Origin: Cellulomonas sp. | GTDB lineage: Bacteria > Actinomycetota > Actinomycetes > Actinomycetales > Cellulomonadaceae | Length of the DNA stretch: 64,000 bases | Direction: 5' to 3' | NCBI RefSeq assembly: GCF_015234515.1 | Contig: NZ_JADGMY010000023.1 | Location: forward strand, 556,366-620,365 | Shown: positions 36,112 to 45,002 of the stretch, in pieces | How positions within the stretch are numbered: position 1 is the first letter of the stretch | How the letters are laid out: each line of letters opens with the position of its first letter | Translations under genes and position numbers: made by a program | The notes under the pieces: generated by a model | What the model saw: only the letters and a program-made list of their open reading frames with translations | The model's database searches: none | Told to the model about the DNA's origin: nothing

Positions 36112-36906
36112 TCAGCCCATCGGCTCGTGCGCGGCCATGACCGTGCAGAAGCTCAGCCGGTCGGCGCGGGCGTGCGCGACGCTGTGCTCCAGCACGACCC
36201 CCGAGCGCGAGTACACCTCGCGCGCGGTGTCCAGCGTCGGCGCGCCCGGCTGGATGCCGAGCAGATCGGCGACCGCGTGGCTCGCGGCCGACGCCGTGAT
36301 CCGCAGATCCGTGTCGCCCGGGTGCTCGTCCAGCACCTCCTGCATCACGAGGTACGGCGACCGGTCGAGGTCGACGTCCCCGTCCAGCAGCACCCCGAAG
36401 AGGCAGAACGGCATGAACGCCGACCGCACGCTCAGGGGGAACCCGTCGAGGTAGGTCGTGCTCTCGAGCAGCACGACCGGCGTGCCCGGCGCGACCCGCA
36501 GCCTGTCCGCCACGTAGGCGGGCGCCGCGTGCAGCGCCGCGTGCGTCGTGAAGATGCTGACCCGTGGCGCGCGCGCGTTGACGTCCTGCGCGACGTCCCG
36601 CGACGGCCCCACCCCGTGGGGCAGCGTCCGCGGCGACACGATGAACGTGCCGGCGCCGCGCGTGCGCTCGACGACGCCCTCCTCGCGGAGCAGGTCGATG
36701 ACCTTGCGGACGGCGCCGCGGCTCACGCCGTACCGGCGCACCAGCGCGTCCTCCGGGGGCAGGACGTTGCCGGGGAACGCGCTGTCGCGCATCTCGCTGC
36801 GCATGACGTCGTACAGCCAGCGGACGGTGTGGGCGTGCGGGGACGGCCGGGTGTGGTGGTGGCCGGTGGTCATGGGGACGGGGGCTGTGCCGGACGGCTG
36901 TCGCAT
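36112..36906 (-). CDS. GntR-family regulator with UTRA domain
   Basis: The 264-residue protein has a winged helix-turn-helix of the GntR type (about residues 28-95: DALVRRYGVSRGAVRKVIDL, then EEGVVERTRGAGTFI). It is followed by a UTRA effector domain of the HutC subfamily (VVLLESTTYLDGFPLSVR). It is convergent with the MFS gene, only 4 bases away. It is the obvious candidate to control the Dpp-amidase operon in response to a small ligand. The start at 36906 has GGAG 3 bases upstream; an in-frame ATG at 36873 has none. Confidence 0.85.
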   Translation of the reverse strand: MRQPSGTAPVPMTTGHHHTRPSPHAHTVRWLYDVMRSEMRDSAFPGNVLPPEDALVRRYGVSRGAVRKVIDLLREEGVVERTRGAGTFIVSPRTLPHGVGPSRDVAQDVNARAPRVSIFTTHAALHAAPAYVADRLRVAPGTPVVLLESTTYLDGFPLSVRSAFMPFCLFGVLLDGDVDLDRSPYLVMQEVLDEHPGDTDLRITASAASHAVADLLGIQPGAPTLDTAREVYSRSGVVLEHSVAHARADRLSFCTVMAAHEPMG

Positions 36907-37093
36907 GGTGCTCCGATCCGTCGTCGGGGACGCGCGCGCGGACGACGCACTGCCATGACTGTCGGAGACGCCCGTGACCTCGCGGTCACCGCGGTGTTGC
37001 GACTTGGTGAAGTGGTGCTCGCACTCGCCCGGGGCGTCGCCGGGCAGGCCCGCGAGTCACCGGACGGCGGCCAGGCCCGTCGCCGTCGCCGGC

Positions 37094-37894
37094 TCAGCCG
37101 CCGAGCGCCTCCTGCGTCGTGATCTCGTCGGCCCCGGGCGCCGTCACGGGCGCCGCGGCGCCCCAGTTCGACGTGGTCATCCGCCCCTCGATCCCGAGGA
37201 TCTCGTACGAGACCTCCGGGACGAGGCCGTCGGCGGTGATCAGGTAGGTGTACGTGAGCGTCTCGGGCAGCTCCTGGCCGGGGGGCAGGTTGCTCTCCAG
37301 CTCGGCCATCCGCTCGGGCATCTTCCGCGGGTCGACGACCACCTCGTACGTCTGGGCCTGCACGCCGTCGACGTCCGTCGGCTCGCCGACGGCGGTCACG
37401 CTGACGATCGCCGCCTGGTGCTCCTTCAGGCCCATCGACGGGTCGGCCTGGTCCATCGAGCTCGCGAACGACGCGGCGAACGGGTTCGACGTGTCCGCCG
37501 GGTCCACAGCGAGGAACTTGCCGCCCGTCAGCTCGCCGAGGCTGACGTACCCCTGGCCGTCGACGGCGCGCATCCGCATCTCCATGCCCATCATCGTCAC
37601 GGTCATGTCGTACGCGGGGACGTCGCCCAGGTGCATCGAGCCCGCGACCTCGCCGAGCGCCCCGTCCGTGCCCAGGACGAGCGTGAAGTCGTAGCTGCCC
37701 GCGGTGCTGTACGCGTCGGTGATGGCGGCCACGAGGTCGTCCGTGGTGAACGTCGCGGCGCCGTCGGGGGTCGGGGTCGCCGCGGCGGTCGCGGACGGGC
37801 TCGCCGCGACGTCCGCGGGCGTGGAGCCGCACGCGGGCAGGACGCACAGCAGCGCGACGAGGGACGGGACGACGACAGCACGACGCAACAGCAC
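37094..37894 (-). CDS. LppX/LprAFG-type lipoprotein
   Basis: The 266-residue protein starts at a GTG with GGAGG 6 bases upstream. A signal sequence ends in the lipobox LPAC. A low-complexity Ala/Thr linker follows, then a beta-rich body with repeated Met motifs (VTMMGMEMRMRAVDGQG). The arrangement matches LppX/LprAFG lipoproteins, which shuttle lipids at the actinobacterial cell surface. The last part (VPEVSYEILGIEGRMTTS) is typical of the fold. No enzymatic residues are expected. Confidence 0.75.
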   Translation of the reverse strand: MLLRRAVVVPSLVALLCVLPACGSTPADVAASPSATAAATPTPDGAATFTTDDLVAAITDAYSTAGSYDFTLVLGTDGALGEVAGSMHLGDVPAYDMTVTMMGMEMRMRAVDGQGYVSLGELTGGKFLAVDPADTSNPFAASFASSMDQADPSMGLKEHQAAIVSVTAVGEPTDVDGVQAQTYEVVVDPRKMPERMAELESNLPPGQELPETLTYTYLITADGLVPEVSYEILGIEGRMTTSNWGAAAPVTAPGADEITTQEALGG

Positions 37895-38035
37895 GACAGG
37901 CCTCCGGGGGTGGTGGTCGCGGGGCCGAGCCGGCCGGCTCGTCGCTCACGCAGGACCACGGGAATCGTGACATGTCCGGACTGTGACGCGCTGGGCTTTT
38001 CCACACCTGTCTCACGCGCGCCGGGGCGTGCCCCC

Positions 38036-39340
38036 TCAGGCCGGGACGGTCGCCCACCTCACCGCGGCGACCCGGTCGAGGATCCGGTCGAGCACCACGC
38101 CGCGGTCGAAGCGCAGCGCGTACTCCCGTGCCCGCTCGGCCCACGCGGCGCGCTCGGCGCGGTCCATCGCGAGGACGTCGTCGAGCGCGGCCGCGATGGC
38201 GTCGGGTGCGTCGACGGGGACGATGACGGCGGTGTCGCCGACCGCCTCCCCGATGCCCCCGGTGACCGTCGTGACGACGGGCCCGCCGCCGGACAGCATT
38301 TTCTCGACCAGCGCGATGCCGAAGGTCTCGACGAACTCCGGGCGCGGCTTGGACGGCAGCACGAACGCGGTGCAGCCGGCCATGAGGTGGCCCTTCTCGT
38401 CGTCGGGGACGTCGTCGAGGAACGTGATGAGGTCCGCCACGGGCGTGCGGGCGGCGTGCGCGTGCAGCTCCGCGGCCTGCGGCCCGTTGCCCGCGACGAC
38501 GAGACGGCGCCCGGCTGCCGGTGCGCCCGAGCGCACGTACCCGTCGATGAGGTCGTCGACGCCCTTGGCGTGCGCGAGCCGCGACAGGAACAGCACGTAT
38601 CCGTCACGCGTCAGGCTGCGGTTGGCGAGCACCCGGTCGGTCTCGTCCTCGTCCCGCGCGAGGTACGTGCCGACGTCGATCGCGGGGTAGGAGACGGCGA
38701 CGCGCTCGCGGCACTGCTCGGCGAACCGCGTGCCGTGGCGGGCGTCGATGGCCGCGGCCTCGGTGATCACCAGGTCCCGGGTGTACTGCGACACCGCGAG
38801 GACCACGTCGTGCGACAGGTACTGCGCGAGCACGTGCGCCGCGGCACCGAACCGGTCCTCCTGCACGCACGCGCGCACGACGTTGGTGACGTCGGAGCCG
38901 ACGGCCTCCGCCACCGTGACCACGTCCACGGGCAGGCCCGTGCGGCGCGCGACCGCCACCGCGTCCGCCACGGCGGTGGCGTGCGGCGAGAGGTACAGCG
39001 ACATCGCGACCGTGGGGACGCCGTCGGTGAACAGCTCGACGAGCCGGCCCGTCAGGCCGGCGAGGAACCGGCCGTCGGGGACCTTGTAGTCGCCGACGGG
39101 CTCGGGGCGCTCGACGACGATCCCCGGGGAGTACGGCATGACGCCGTCCAGCGGCTTGAGCGGCAGACCGGCCTCCTGCAGGCGCTCGATCGGCCAGGTG
39201 ACGATGCGGACCTCGTCGAAGCCCCGCTGCAGCGCGGCCTCGGCGAGGTTGCGTGCCTCACCGGAGTGACCGCAGATGACGGGGTCGGCGCGCACGACGA
39301 TGACGAGACGGCGGTCGGGGCGGGCGGCGGTGGTGTCCAC
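38036..39340 (-). CDS. GT4-family glycosyltransferase
   Basis: The 434-residue protein has the GT-B layout of family 4. The N-terminal domain has VVRADPVICGHSGEARNLAE. The C-terminal nucleotide-sugar domain holds LFLSRLAHAKGVDDLIDGY and LVVAGNGPQAAEL. The catalytic EX7E motif reads EFVETFGIALVEKM. Such enzymes transfer sugars from UDP- or GDP-sugars and are usually retaining. The GTG start has GAGGA 8 bases upstream. Acceptor is unknown. The upstream gap carries the first repeat array. Confidence 0.85.
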   Translation of the reverse strand: MDTTAARPDRRLVIVVRADPVICGHSGEARNLAEAALQRGFDEVRIVTWPIERLQEAGLPLKPLDGVMPYSPGIVVERPEPVGDYKVPDGRFLAGLTGRLVELFTDGVPTVAMSLYLSPHATAVADAVAVARRTGLPVDVVTVAEAVGSDVTNVVRACVQEDRFGAAAHVLAQYLSHDVVLAVSQYTRDLVITEAAAIDARHGTRFAEQCRERVAVSYPAIDVGTYLARDEDETDRVLANRSLTRDGYVLFLSRLAHAKGVDDLIDGYVRSGAPAAGRRLVVAGNGPQAAELHAHAARTPVADLITFLDDVPDDEKGHLMAGCTAFVLPSKPRPEFVETFGIALVEKMLSGGGPVVTTVTGGIGEAVGDTAVIVPVDAPDAIAAALDDVLAMDRAERAAWAERAREYALRFDRGVVLDRILDRVAAVRWATVPA

Positions 39341-39402
39341 GGCGTCGTCCTCTCGGTCGGGTCGGGCGGGGGCGCCCTGTCACGGGATAGGCGGGTGCGG
39401 GT

Positions 39403-39520
39403 GTGCTGGATTGCACTCTCACGGGGAGAGGGGGTGACTGGATTGCTCTCTCACGGGGGAGAGGGGGTGACTGGATTGCTCTCTCACGGGGGAGAGGGGG
39501 TGACTGGATTGCTCTCTCAC
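39403..39520 (+). repeat. First repeat array: four head-to-tail copies
   Basis: Copies of a roughly 21-base unit, GTGACTGGATTGCTCTCTC plus AC, occur at 39403-39422 (one base short, with CACTCTC), 39434-39454, 39467-39487 and 39500-39520. The last three are identical and spaced exactly 33 bases apart, joined by a purine-rich linker. They lie between the ends of the GT4 and GH92 genes. The short identical linkers exclude a CRISPR array. Function is unknown. Confidence 0.9.
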
Positions 39521-39555
39521 GCCCGGGGGTGGCGGGGGAGGCCCCCCTCCCTGGC

Positions 39556-39576
39556 GTGAGAGTGCAATCCAGTCAC
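39556..39576 (-). repeat. Inverted copy closing the first repeat array
   Basis: GTGAGAGTGCAATCCAGTC plus AC is the reverse complement of the unit in the array just before it, in the CACTCTC variant. It ends one base before the stop codon of the GH92 gene. Together with the last direct copy it can form a long hairpin around a G+C-rich spacer, so it may end GH92 transcription. Confidence 0.9.
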
Positions 39577-39577
39577 G

Positions 39578-41812
39578 TCAGGGTCTGGACAGGCGGGGGA
39601 GCGGGACGTCGACGTGCGGCGCGGGCGCGCTGGGTGGTCGGTGCTGGGTTCCCCACCCGGACGGCTCCGGGCCGAGACCGATGAGCAGCCGGCCGCCGGT
39701 GTGCAGCTCGCCGCCCGTGAGGAACGGGCGGTCGAGCGGGACGCCGTCCAGGTGGACCGACTGCACGTGCTGGGCCGGCCCGCCGGGCTCGGGCTCGGTG
39801 AAGCCGGTCGTCTCCACCGTGAGCGGCCGGCCGCCCACGTCGACGCGTGCCTCGCGCCACGCGGGCGCGTTGAGCAGGAACAGGTTCTGCCCTGCGACGG
39901 GGAAGAGCCCCAGGCTCGCCCACACGTACCACGACGACAGCCCGCCGGAGTCGTCGTTGCCGGGCAGACCACCGCGGCCCGTCCCGAACTGCTGCTGCAC
40001 GACGTCGTGCACCACCTGCGCCGTGCGGTCGGGGCGACCCGAGTACATGTACGCCCAGGGCGCCTCCATGTCCGGCTCGTTGTTGAGACCCTCGAACCGG
40101 TTGAGGGCGTAGCCGGCGGCCATCTCCCCGACGTCGGGGTGCAGACCCGGCTGCTTGACGGGGTCGGCGCCGAAGCCGAAGAACCGGTCGAGCATCGTCG
40201 TGAACGCGTCGTCGCCGCCGGCCAGCGCGATGCGTGACGCCATGTCGTGCATCAACCGGAACGAGTAGTTCCAGCGGCCGCCCTCGTAGTACGTCGAGTC
40301 GACGAGCAGGCCCGTCGCCGGGTCGTACGCGTTGGTCCAGCGGGCGGCCAGCGGGCCGAACTGGTCGACGAGCGTCAGGTCCCCGACCCTCCCGGCGACG
40401 ATCGCCGAGCACCAGTACCCGAAGGCCAGGTCGAGCGTGTGGCTGATGGGGTGGGTACGCCCGTGCAGCAGGAACTCCTCGCCGTACGTGCGGCGCAGGT
40501 CGTCGGTCATGTGCACGAGCGCCCAGTCCCAGTCGACCCCCGGCAGGCCCAGCGCGCACAGGTCCGCGAGGAACGTGTGGGCGAGGGCCGACCCCTGACG
40601 GCTGAAGCGGTCGGCACCGCGAGCCATGCGGTAGCCGATGGGCAGGTTGCCCTCCTCCTCGGCGATCTGCAGCAGGGCGTTCGCCAGCTCGACCGCCTTG
40701 TCGGGGAAGAGGGTCGTCATCAGCGGCAGGTGCGTGCGGTAGATGTCCCACATGGTCGACAGGTCGAACGCGAACGGGCCGGGGGTCGGCCAGAACGGGG
40801 ACTCGTCGGGGGCGAGGCACGGCTTGATCAGCGAGTGGTAGAGGGCGGTGCCCATGACCGTCGCCTTGTCCGACGACGGCGTGTCGACCTGCACCTTGCC
40901 GAGGTGCTCGCGCCACACGGCCTGCGTCGTGGCGCGTCGCCGCTCGAAGGACCGCCGCGGGTCGGGCCCGCACTCGCGGTCCAGCGTGTGCGCGGCCTGC
41001 TCGACGCCCCGCAGCGAGAACCCGAACCGCAGCTCGACGACCTGTCCCGGCTCGGTCGGCCCCGCCCACATGAGGCCGAACGGCCGCAGGGTGGTGGGCC
41101 GGATGCGGTCGAAGTCGAGGCGCGTGCCGCCGGGCATCAGGCGCCGGTCGTACCAGAGCAGCTGCCGCCAGTGCTGCGCGTCGCACTCGACGCGCACGGC
41201 CAGCGGCGCGCCCTCGACGACGATCTCCCCCTCGGCGCACCCGGGGCTCACCGAGCCGAGGTGCGCGCGCAAGGGGATGGTCCGGCCGTACGGGATGTCG
41301 AGTCCGCCGAGGGAGAAGTCGATGACGAGCCGCGCGTCGTGGTGGGCGGGGAACGTGTACCGGTGGACCGCGGACTTGGGCCCGACGGTGATCTCGGCGC
41401 GGATGCCGGACTCCAGCGTCGCCGCGTAGTACCCGGGTTGTGCCTCCTCCTCGACGATCTCCCAGGTGCGGCCCAGGTCGTCGAGCGGCGAGAGCATGGG
41501 CGTGACGCGGAAGTAGTTGTAGTACTTGCGGATCGCGCCCGTGCCCGACTGCTGGAAGTGCGTGAACCCGCTGGCCACGAGCCGGTCGTGCAGCACGGGC
41601 GGCAGGCCCTCGGTCGACAGGTCGTACCGCCCGTACCCCGTGGGGTACGCCGCCGAGTACGCGCACGCCGACACCATGCCGAACGGGTACGTCGCTCCCG
41701 GGTGCGTGTTGCCGACCTGCGGCTTGGGCGACCACCACGTGGCTGCCAGGCCGCTGGGCGCGGGCAGATCGGTCGCGGCGGTGCCGATGAAGGGGTCGAC
41801 GTGGTCGAACAT
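39578..41812 (-). CDS. GH92-family glycosidase (alpha-mannosidase type)
   Basis: The 744-residue protein matches family GH92. It has VGNTHPGATYPFGMVSAC near the N-terminus, LSTMWDIYRTHLPLMTTLFP, NNEPDMEAPWAYMYSG, and the strongly conserved GNDDSGGLSSWYVWASLG with the catalytic Asp region. GH92 enzymes are Ca2+-dependent, inverting exo-alpha-mannosidases. The ATG at 41812 was chosen because GAGGAGG lies 6 bases upstream, and an earlier GTG (41923) lacks one. No signal peptide is visible, so it may act in the cytoplasm on imported mannosides. It is flanked on both sides of the GH92-HIT pair by the same repeat family. Confidence 0.9.
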   Translation of the reverse strand: MFDHVDPFIGTAATDLPAPSGLAATWWSPKPQVGNTHPGATYPFGMVSACAYSAAYPTGYGRYDLSTEGLPPVLHDRLVASGFTHFQQSGTGAIRKYYNYFRVTPMLSPLDDLGRTWEIVEEEAQPGYYAATLESGIRAEITVGPKSAVHRYTFPAHHDARLVIDFSLGGLDIPYGRTIPLRAHLGSVSPGCAEGEIVVEGAPLAVRVECDAQHWRQLLWYDRRLMPGGTRLDFDRIRPTTLRPFGLMWAGPTEPGQVVELRFGFSLRGVEQAAHTLDRECGPDPRRSFERRRATTQAVWREHLGKVQVDTPSSDKATVMGTALYHSLIKPCLAPDESPFWPTPGPFAFDLSTMWDIYRTHLPLMTTLFPDKAVELANALLQIAEEEGNLPIGYRMARGADRFSRQGSALAHTFLADLCALGLPGVDWDWALVHMTDDLRRTYGEEFLLHGRTHPISHTLDLAFGYWCSAIVAGRVGDLTLVDQFGPLAARWTNAYDPATGLLVDSTYYEGGRWNYSFRLMHDMASRIALAGGDDAFTTMLDRFFGFGADPVKQPGLHPDVGEMAAGYALNRFEGLNNEPDMEAPWAYMYSGRPDRTAQVVHDVVQQQFGTGRGGLPGNDDSGGLSSWYVWASLGLFPVAGQNLFLLNAPAWREARVDVGGRPLTVETTGFTEPEPGGPAQHVQSVHLDGVPLDRPFLTGGELHTGGRLLIGLGPEPSGWGTQHRPPSAPAPHVDVPLPRLSRP

Positions 41813-41977
41813 CCCGGCCTCCTCGCGTGCGTCCGTCCTGCCGTGCGCCTGTCGGTGCGGCGAATCGCGCGGCCTCGTGAGCCGGGTGGACCCAGCGTCG
41901 CGCGGGACGCCCGCCGTGTCCACGGGTGCGGTGCGGTGACGCTACGAGGCAGTTGTGTCAGGCGTGTTGCGGGCAGG

Positions 41978-42424
41978 TCACGCTTCGGCCGGGCCGGGCG
42001 GCCGGAGCTCGGCACGCAGGGTCGCGGCGTTCGCGTCGAGCTCCGCGCGCGAGGGGTTCGAGCCCCACCGCGCGCCGATGGTGAAGCCGTCGTCCGCGAA
42101 CCGCGGGAACACGTGCAGGTGGGAGTGGAAGACCTCCTGGAACGCGGCCTCGCCGTCGGCGTAGAACAGGTTCACGCCCTCGGACCGCAGCGGCGAGCGT
42201 CGCAGCGCCGCGGCGACCGACCGGGCGACGGCGAACACCTCGGCGGCCAGGTCGTCGTCGAGGTCCGCCAGCTCGGGCAGGTGCGCCCGCGGCAGGACGA
42301 GGACGTGTCCCGGCGTCACCGGATCGATGTCCATGATCGCCAGGACGTTCGCGGACTCGTGCACGACGGAGGCGTCGAGCCGGCGCTCGACGATCCCGCA
42401 GAAGACGCAGTCGTCGGTGGTCAC
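41978..42424 (-). CDS. HIT-family hydrolase
   Basis: The 148-residue protein has the histidine triad motif HSHLHVFPR, which forms the active site of nucleotide hydrolases and transferases, and the start CVFCGIVERR with the CxxC pair. It starts at a GTG; no strong ribosome binding site is seen. It probably hydrolyses adenosine phosphoramidates or dinucleoside polyphosphates. It is not linked functionally to GH92. Confidence 0.88.
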   Translation of the reverse strand: MTTDDCVFCGIVERRLDASVVHESANVLAIMDIDPVTPGHVLVLPRAHLPELADLDDDLAAEVFAVARSVAAALRRSPLRSEGVNLFYADGEAAFQEVFHSHLHVFPRFADDGFTIGARWGSNPSRAELDANAATLRAELRPPGPAEA

Positions 42425-42500
42425 GGCTCGATGCTGGCACCACGGCCTGGCCCGGTTCGAGTCCTTTGCCGTCCGTACCGGCCGCTCTCGGGGGTGATGG

Positions 42501-42642
42501 GTGACTGGATTGTTCTCTCGCGCCCAAAGGGAGGGCGGGGGGTGACTGGATTGCTCTCTCGCGCCCAAAGGGAGGCCGGGGGTGACTGGATTGTTCTCTC
42601 GCGCCCAAAGGGAGGCCGGGGGTGACTGGATTGCTCTCTCGC
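42501..42642 (+). repeat. Second repeat array: four head-to-tail copies
   Basis: Copies begin at 42501, 42542, 42582 and 42622, a spacing of about 40 bases. Each reads GTGACTGGATTGYTCTCTC plus GC, with C or T at the Y position alternating. The linkers contain GCGCCCAAAGGGAGG. The core is the same as in the array at 39403. Nothing else is recognisable in the 42425-42500 interval. Confidence 0.9.
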
Positions 42643-42681
42643 GCCCTGGGGGAGGGCCGGCCATGGCGAGTTCCCTCCGTG

Positions 42682-42781
42682 GTGAGAGTGCAATCCAGTC
42701 ACCCCTGGGAGCCCCTTGGTGGTGAGAGTGCAATCCAGTCAGCCCTGGGGAGCCCCGGGGGTGAGAGGGCGATCCAGTGAC
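42682..42781 (-). repeat. Second repeat array: three inverted copies
   Basis: Reverse-complement copies begin at 42682, 42722 and 42761 (GTGAGAGTGCAATCCAGTC, the last changed to GTGAGAGGGCGATCCAGTG). The spacing is again about 40 bases. The array as a whole is four direct copies facing three inverted copies. The remaining 110 bases before the APH stop show no gene. Confidence 0.9.
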
Positions 42782-42891
42782 CCAGGTGGTGGGAGGGCGG
42801 TCCGGTTTCATTGTCAGAGGGGGTGGAGGACGCCCAGCTCTGTCAGGGCGCGCCAGCCGATCTCGCGGGTCGTCGGCTCGTCCCACTGGAC

Positions 42892-43719
42892 TCACCCCGC
42901 GGCCATCGCGAGGCCCGTGCCGTGCGCGCGGGTCGCCGTCGCGTCCGACAGGCCACCGGGTGCCGCAGAGCGGTACGCGTCGAACGCCGCCCGTACGCCG
43001 GCCGCGGGCAGCGCCAGCCACAGGAAACCCAGGTCCGTCGCGGGGTCGCCCTCAGCGATGTCCGCCCAGTCGAGGACGCCGGCGAACCGACCCTCGGCGC
43101 TCAGCAGGTTGTGCGGGTGCAGGTCCGCGTGGATCCACGTGCGCGGCACGTCGACGGGCGCGGCGAGCGCGTCGGCCCACAGGCGCTCGGCGCGCTCGCG
43201 GTCCAGGCGCACGCCCCGGGCCGGTGCCTGCTCCTCGACGTGCGCGAGGGAGCGCAGCACCACGTGGACGCGCGCGGACAGCGGGATCGACTGCTCGTCG
43301 TTGTACGGCGCGTCAGGCGCGGCCGGCACGTGGACCTGCGCGAGCGCGCGCCCCAGGTCCGGGCCGGAGGAGGCGTCCAGCGGCACCTCGGCGGCCGTCA
43401 CGCCCGGCAACCAGGTCACGACGGCCCACGGCCACGGGTACGCGGCTCCGGGCTCACCGGCCCGCACCACCTGCTGCGTCGGGAACGTCCACGCCGCCCC
43501 CAGCTCCCGCACCCACCGCAGCTCGGTGGTCATGGACCCGACGGACGCCGCGCGTCGCGGCAGCCGTACGGCCAGGTCGTCGCCCAGCCGGTACATCGCC
43601 ATGTCCCAGCCCTCGTACCGCCGGCCCAGCGGCAGGTGCGCCAGGTCGGGGTGCTGCTCGGTGAGCAGCGCGGTGACGACGTCCGGGCCGATCGGGACCC
43701 CGTTGGCAGGTGACGGCAT
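42892..43719 (-). CDS. Aminoglycoside phosphotransferase-like kinase
   Basis: The 275-residue protein has the APH/choline-kinase fold. The catalytic loop is WIHADLHPHNLL (Asp and Asn in place), and the metal-binding segment is GVLDWADIAEGDPATDLGF. GGGGGGA lies just upstream of the ATG. It phosphorylates a small alcohol or amine with ATP. Many members act on endogenous metabolites, so antibiotic resistance should not be assumed. Confidence 0.8.
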   Translation of the reverse strand: MPSPANGVPIGPDVVTALLTEQHPDLAHLPLGRRYEGWDMAMYRLGDDLAVRLPRRAASVGSMTTELRWVRELGAAWTFPTQQVVRAGEPGAAYPWPWAVVTWLPGVTAAEVPLDASSGPDLGRALAQVHVPAAPDAPYNDEQSIPLSARVHVVLRSLAHVEEQAPARGVRLDRERAERLWADALAAPVDVPRTWIHADLHPHNLLSAEGRFAGVLDWADIAEGDPATDLGFLWLALPAAGVRAAFDAYRSAAPGGLSDATATRAHGTGLAMAAG

Positions 43720-43744
43720 GGTGGTCCCCCCGCGCGCCGGTGCC

Positions 43745-44308
43745 TCAGCCTGCGGTCCGACGCCCCAGCCGTGCGAGCAGACGTGCCTGACGGTCCGCGT
43801 CCGCCGGCGGCTCGACGCCGGCCCGGCACACGCCCTCGGAGTACAGCGCGTCGCCGAGGCTGTCGGCCCGGCCCTCGACGAACGTCAGCTCGTCGTCGCT
43901 GAGCCGCTCGTCGATCCCCGCTGCGCTCGCGAGGTCCCAGCGGTGGACGACGAGGTCGAGTCCGAAGAAGCCGAGGAGCGTCTCGCCCACCGTCGTGCGG
44001 CCGAAGAGGCTGTCGTACTCGCGTCCCGCCACGGTCGGGTCGTCGAGGACTCGGTGCAGGGCCGCGGCGTGCGCCCGCCACCCCGCCGCCGGGTCGGTGC
44101 GCAGGTCCACGTCCGGGAGCTCGATGCCCTGCGCGCCGAGGAACCCGCGCTGCGAGTCGACGACGTGGCGCAGGACGTCGCGCGCCGTCCAGCCCTCGCA
44201 CGCCGACGGCTGGTCCCACGCCGCGGCGGGGAGGCGGTCGCTCACGGCGGTGAGCGGCGCCACGAGGTCGAGGAACGTCGCGGCCGGGTTCGAGGGTGCG
44301 GTCTCCAT
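43745..44308 (-). CDS. TIGR03086-type DinB-like protein
   Basis: The 187-residue protein matches the actinobacterial TIGR03086/mycothiol maleylpyruvate isomerase-type four-helix family. It has WDQPSACEGWTARDVLRHVV with the first metal-binding His, a middle region, and LDLVVHRWDLASAAGID with the last His. These proteins bind a divalent metal; some use mycothiol. The ATG at 44308 was chosen over a more distant start at 44386. Substrate is unknown. Confidence 0.75.
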   Translation of the reverse strand: METAPSNPAATFLDLVAPLTAVSDRLPAAAWDQPSACEGWTARDVLRHVVDSQRGFLGAQGIELPDVDLRTDPAAGWRAHAAALHRVLDDPTVAGREYDSLFGRTTVGETLLGFFGLDLVVHRWDLASAAGIDERLSDDELTFVEGRADSLGDALYSEGVCRAGVEPPADADRQARLLARLGRRTAG

Positions 44309-44392
44309 GGCGGGGAACCTACCGGCGCCCACCGACAGGCGCCCGCGAGCACCTCGCCGTGCGCTCGTGCCGGCCGCAGACGGCACCGTGCG

Positions 44393-44917
44393 TCAGGTCG
44401 AGAGACCGCTGACGTCCGACGCCAACGGGCCGAGCGCCGCGCGTGGCGTCGCGTCGAGCACGAGGTCCGTCAGCGCCGGCAGCAGCCGCTTCTCCTCGTA
44501 CCGGAAGTGCGTCTCCATGACGGCCTCGATGCCGTCGAGGTGCCGGTGCAGCGCGGCGGTGTCGTGGCCGCCCGCAGCGTGCCCGGTCGCGACGACGCGC
44601 TGCAGCTCGCCCAGCAGGTGCGACAGCATCGCGTGGTCGCGGACCAGCTGGCTCACGACGTCCCGCAGCCCCGGCGCCGACGCGAGGAGGCCGGGGAAGA
44701 CGACGTCGTCCTCACCCTGGTGGTGGCCGTCGAGCGCCGCGCAGAACCCGGTGCAGAACAGCAGGAGCTCGCGCGACGGGGACGCGGCGTCCGCCGGACC
44801 GTCCGCCTCGTCGTCGACCGCTTCGCGCGCGACCTGCAGGCTGTCCCGCAGGCGCGCATGCACCGCACGCAGCTCACGGTCCCAGGCGATGAGCCGGGCG
44901 GGGTCGAGGGTGGACAT
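44393..44917 (-). CDS. Hemerythrin HHE domain protein
   Basis: The 174-residue protein is a four-helix bundle with iron-binding residues in the expected order: VHARLR, GHHQGEDDVVFP, RDHAMLSHLL, and METHFRYEEKRLLP. Hemerythrin-like proteins bind a di-iron centre and sense or store oxygen, or handle reactive oxygen and nitrogen species. It is separated by 84 bases from the TIGR03086 gene and may share its transcript. Confidence 0.85.
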   Translation of the reverse strand: MSTLDPARLIAWDRELRAVHARLRDSLQVAREAVDDEADGPADAASPSRELLLFCTGFCAALDGHHQGEDDVVFPGLLASAPGLRDVVSQLVRDHAMLSHLLGELQRVVATGHAAGGHDTAALHRHLDGIEAVMETHFRYEEKRLLPALTDLVLDATPRAALGPLASDVSGLST

Positions 44918-45002
44918 CTGCGACGAGCCTAGCGGCGCACGGATCCCCGGTCGAGCACTCGAGCCGACGTGCGACGCCGGTGAGCAGGTCGTGGTTCGGC
45001 GC

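Noticed and set aside
36981..36993. CGCGGT-C-ACCGCG dyad upstream of the GntR gene
   Set aside because: Short, fully G+C-type arms in a G+C-rich genome; it may be chance and cannot be told apart from background.
38023..38034. GGGG/CCCC hairpin just after the GT4 gene
   Set aside because: Only a 4-bp stem, expected by chance at this base composition.
42046..42080. tRNA T-arm-like sequence (GGGGTTCGAGCCCC)
   Set aside because: It lies in the coding frame of the HIT gene, and no acceptor, D or anticodon arms can be drawn around it.
42450..42475. GGTTCGAGTCC resembling the 3' part of a tRNA or an attachment site
   Set aside because: The flanking bases do not form a T stem and no integrase or second copy is seen.
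39403..42781. CRISPR arrays
   Set aside because: The units are about 21 bases, the linkers are short and nearly identical within each array, and copies switch orientation. No cas genes are present.
42892..43719. Calling the APH-like gene an antibiotic resistance gene
   Set aside because: The fold is widespread among metabolic kinases and nothing in the context supports resistance.
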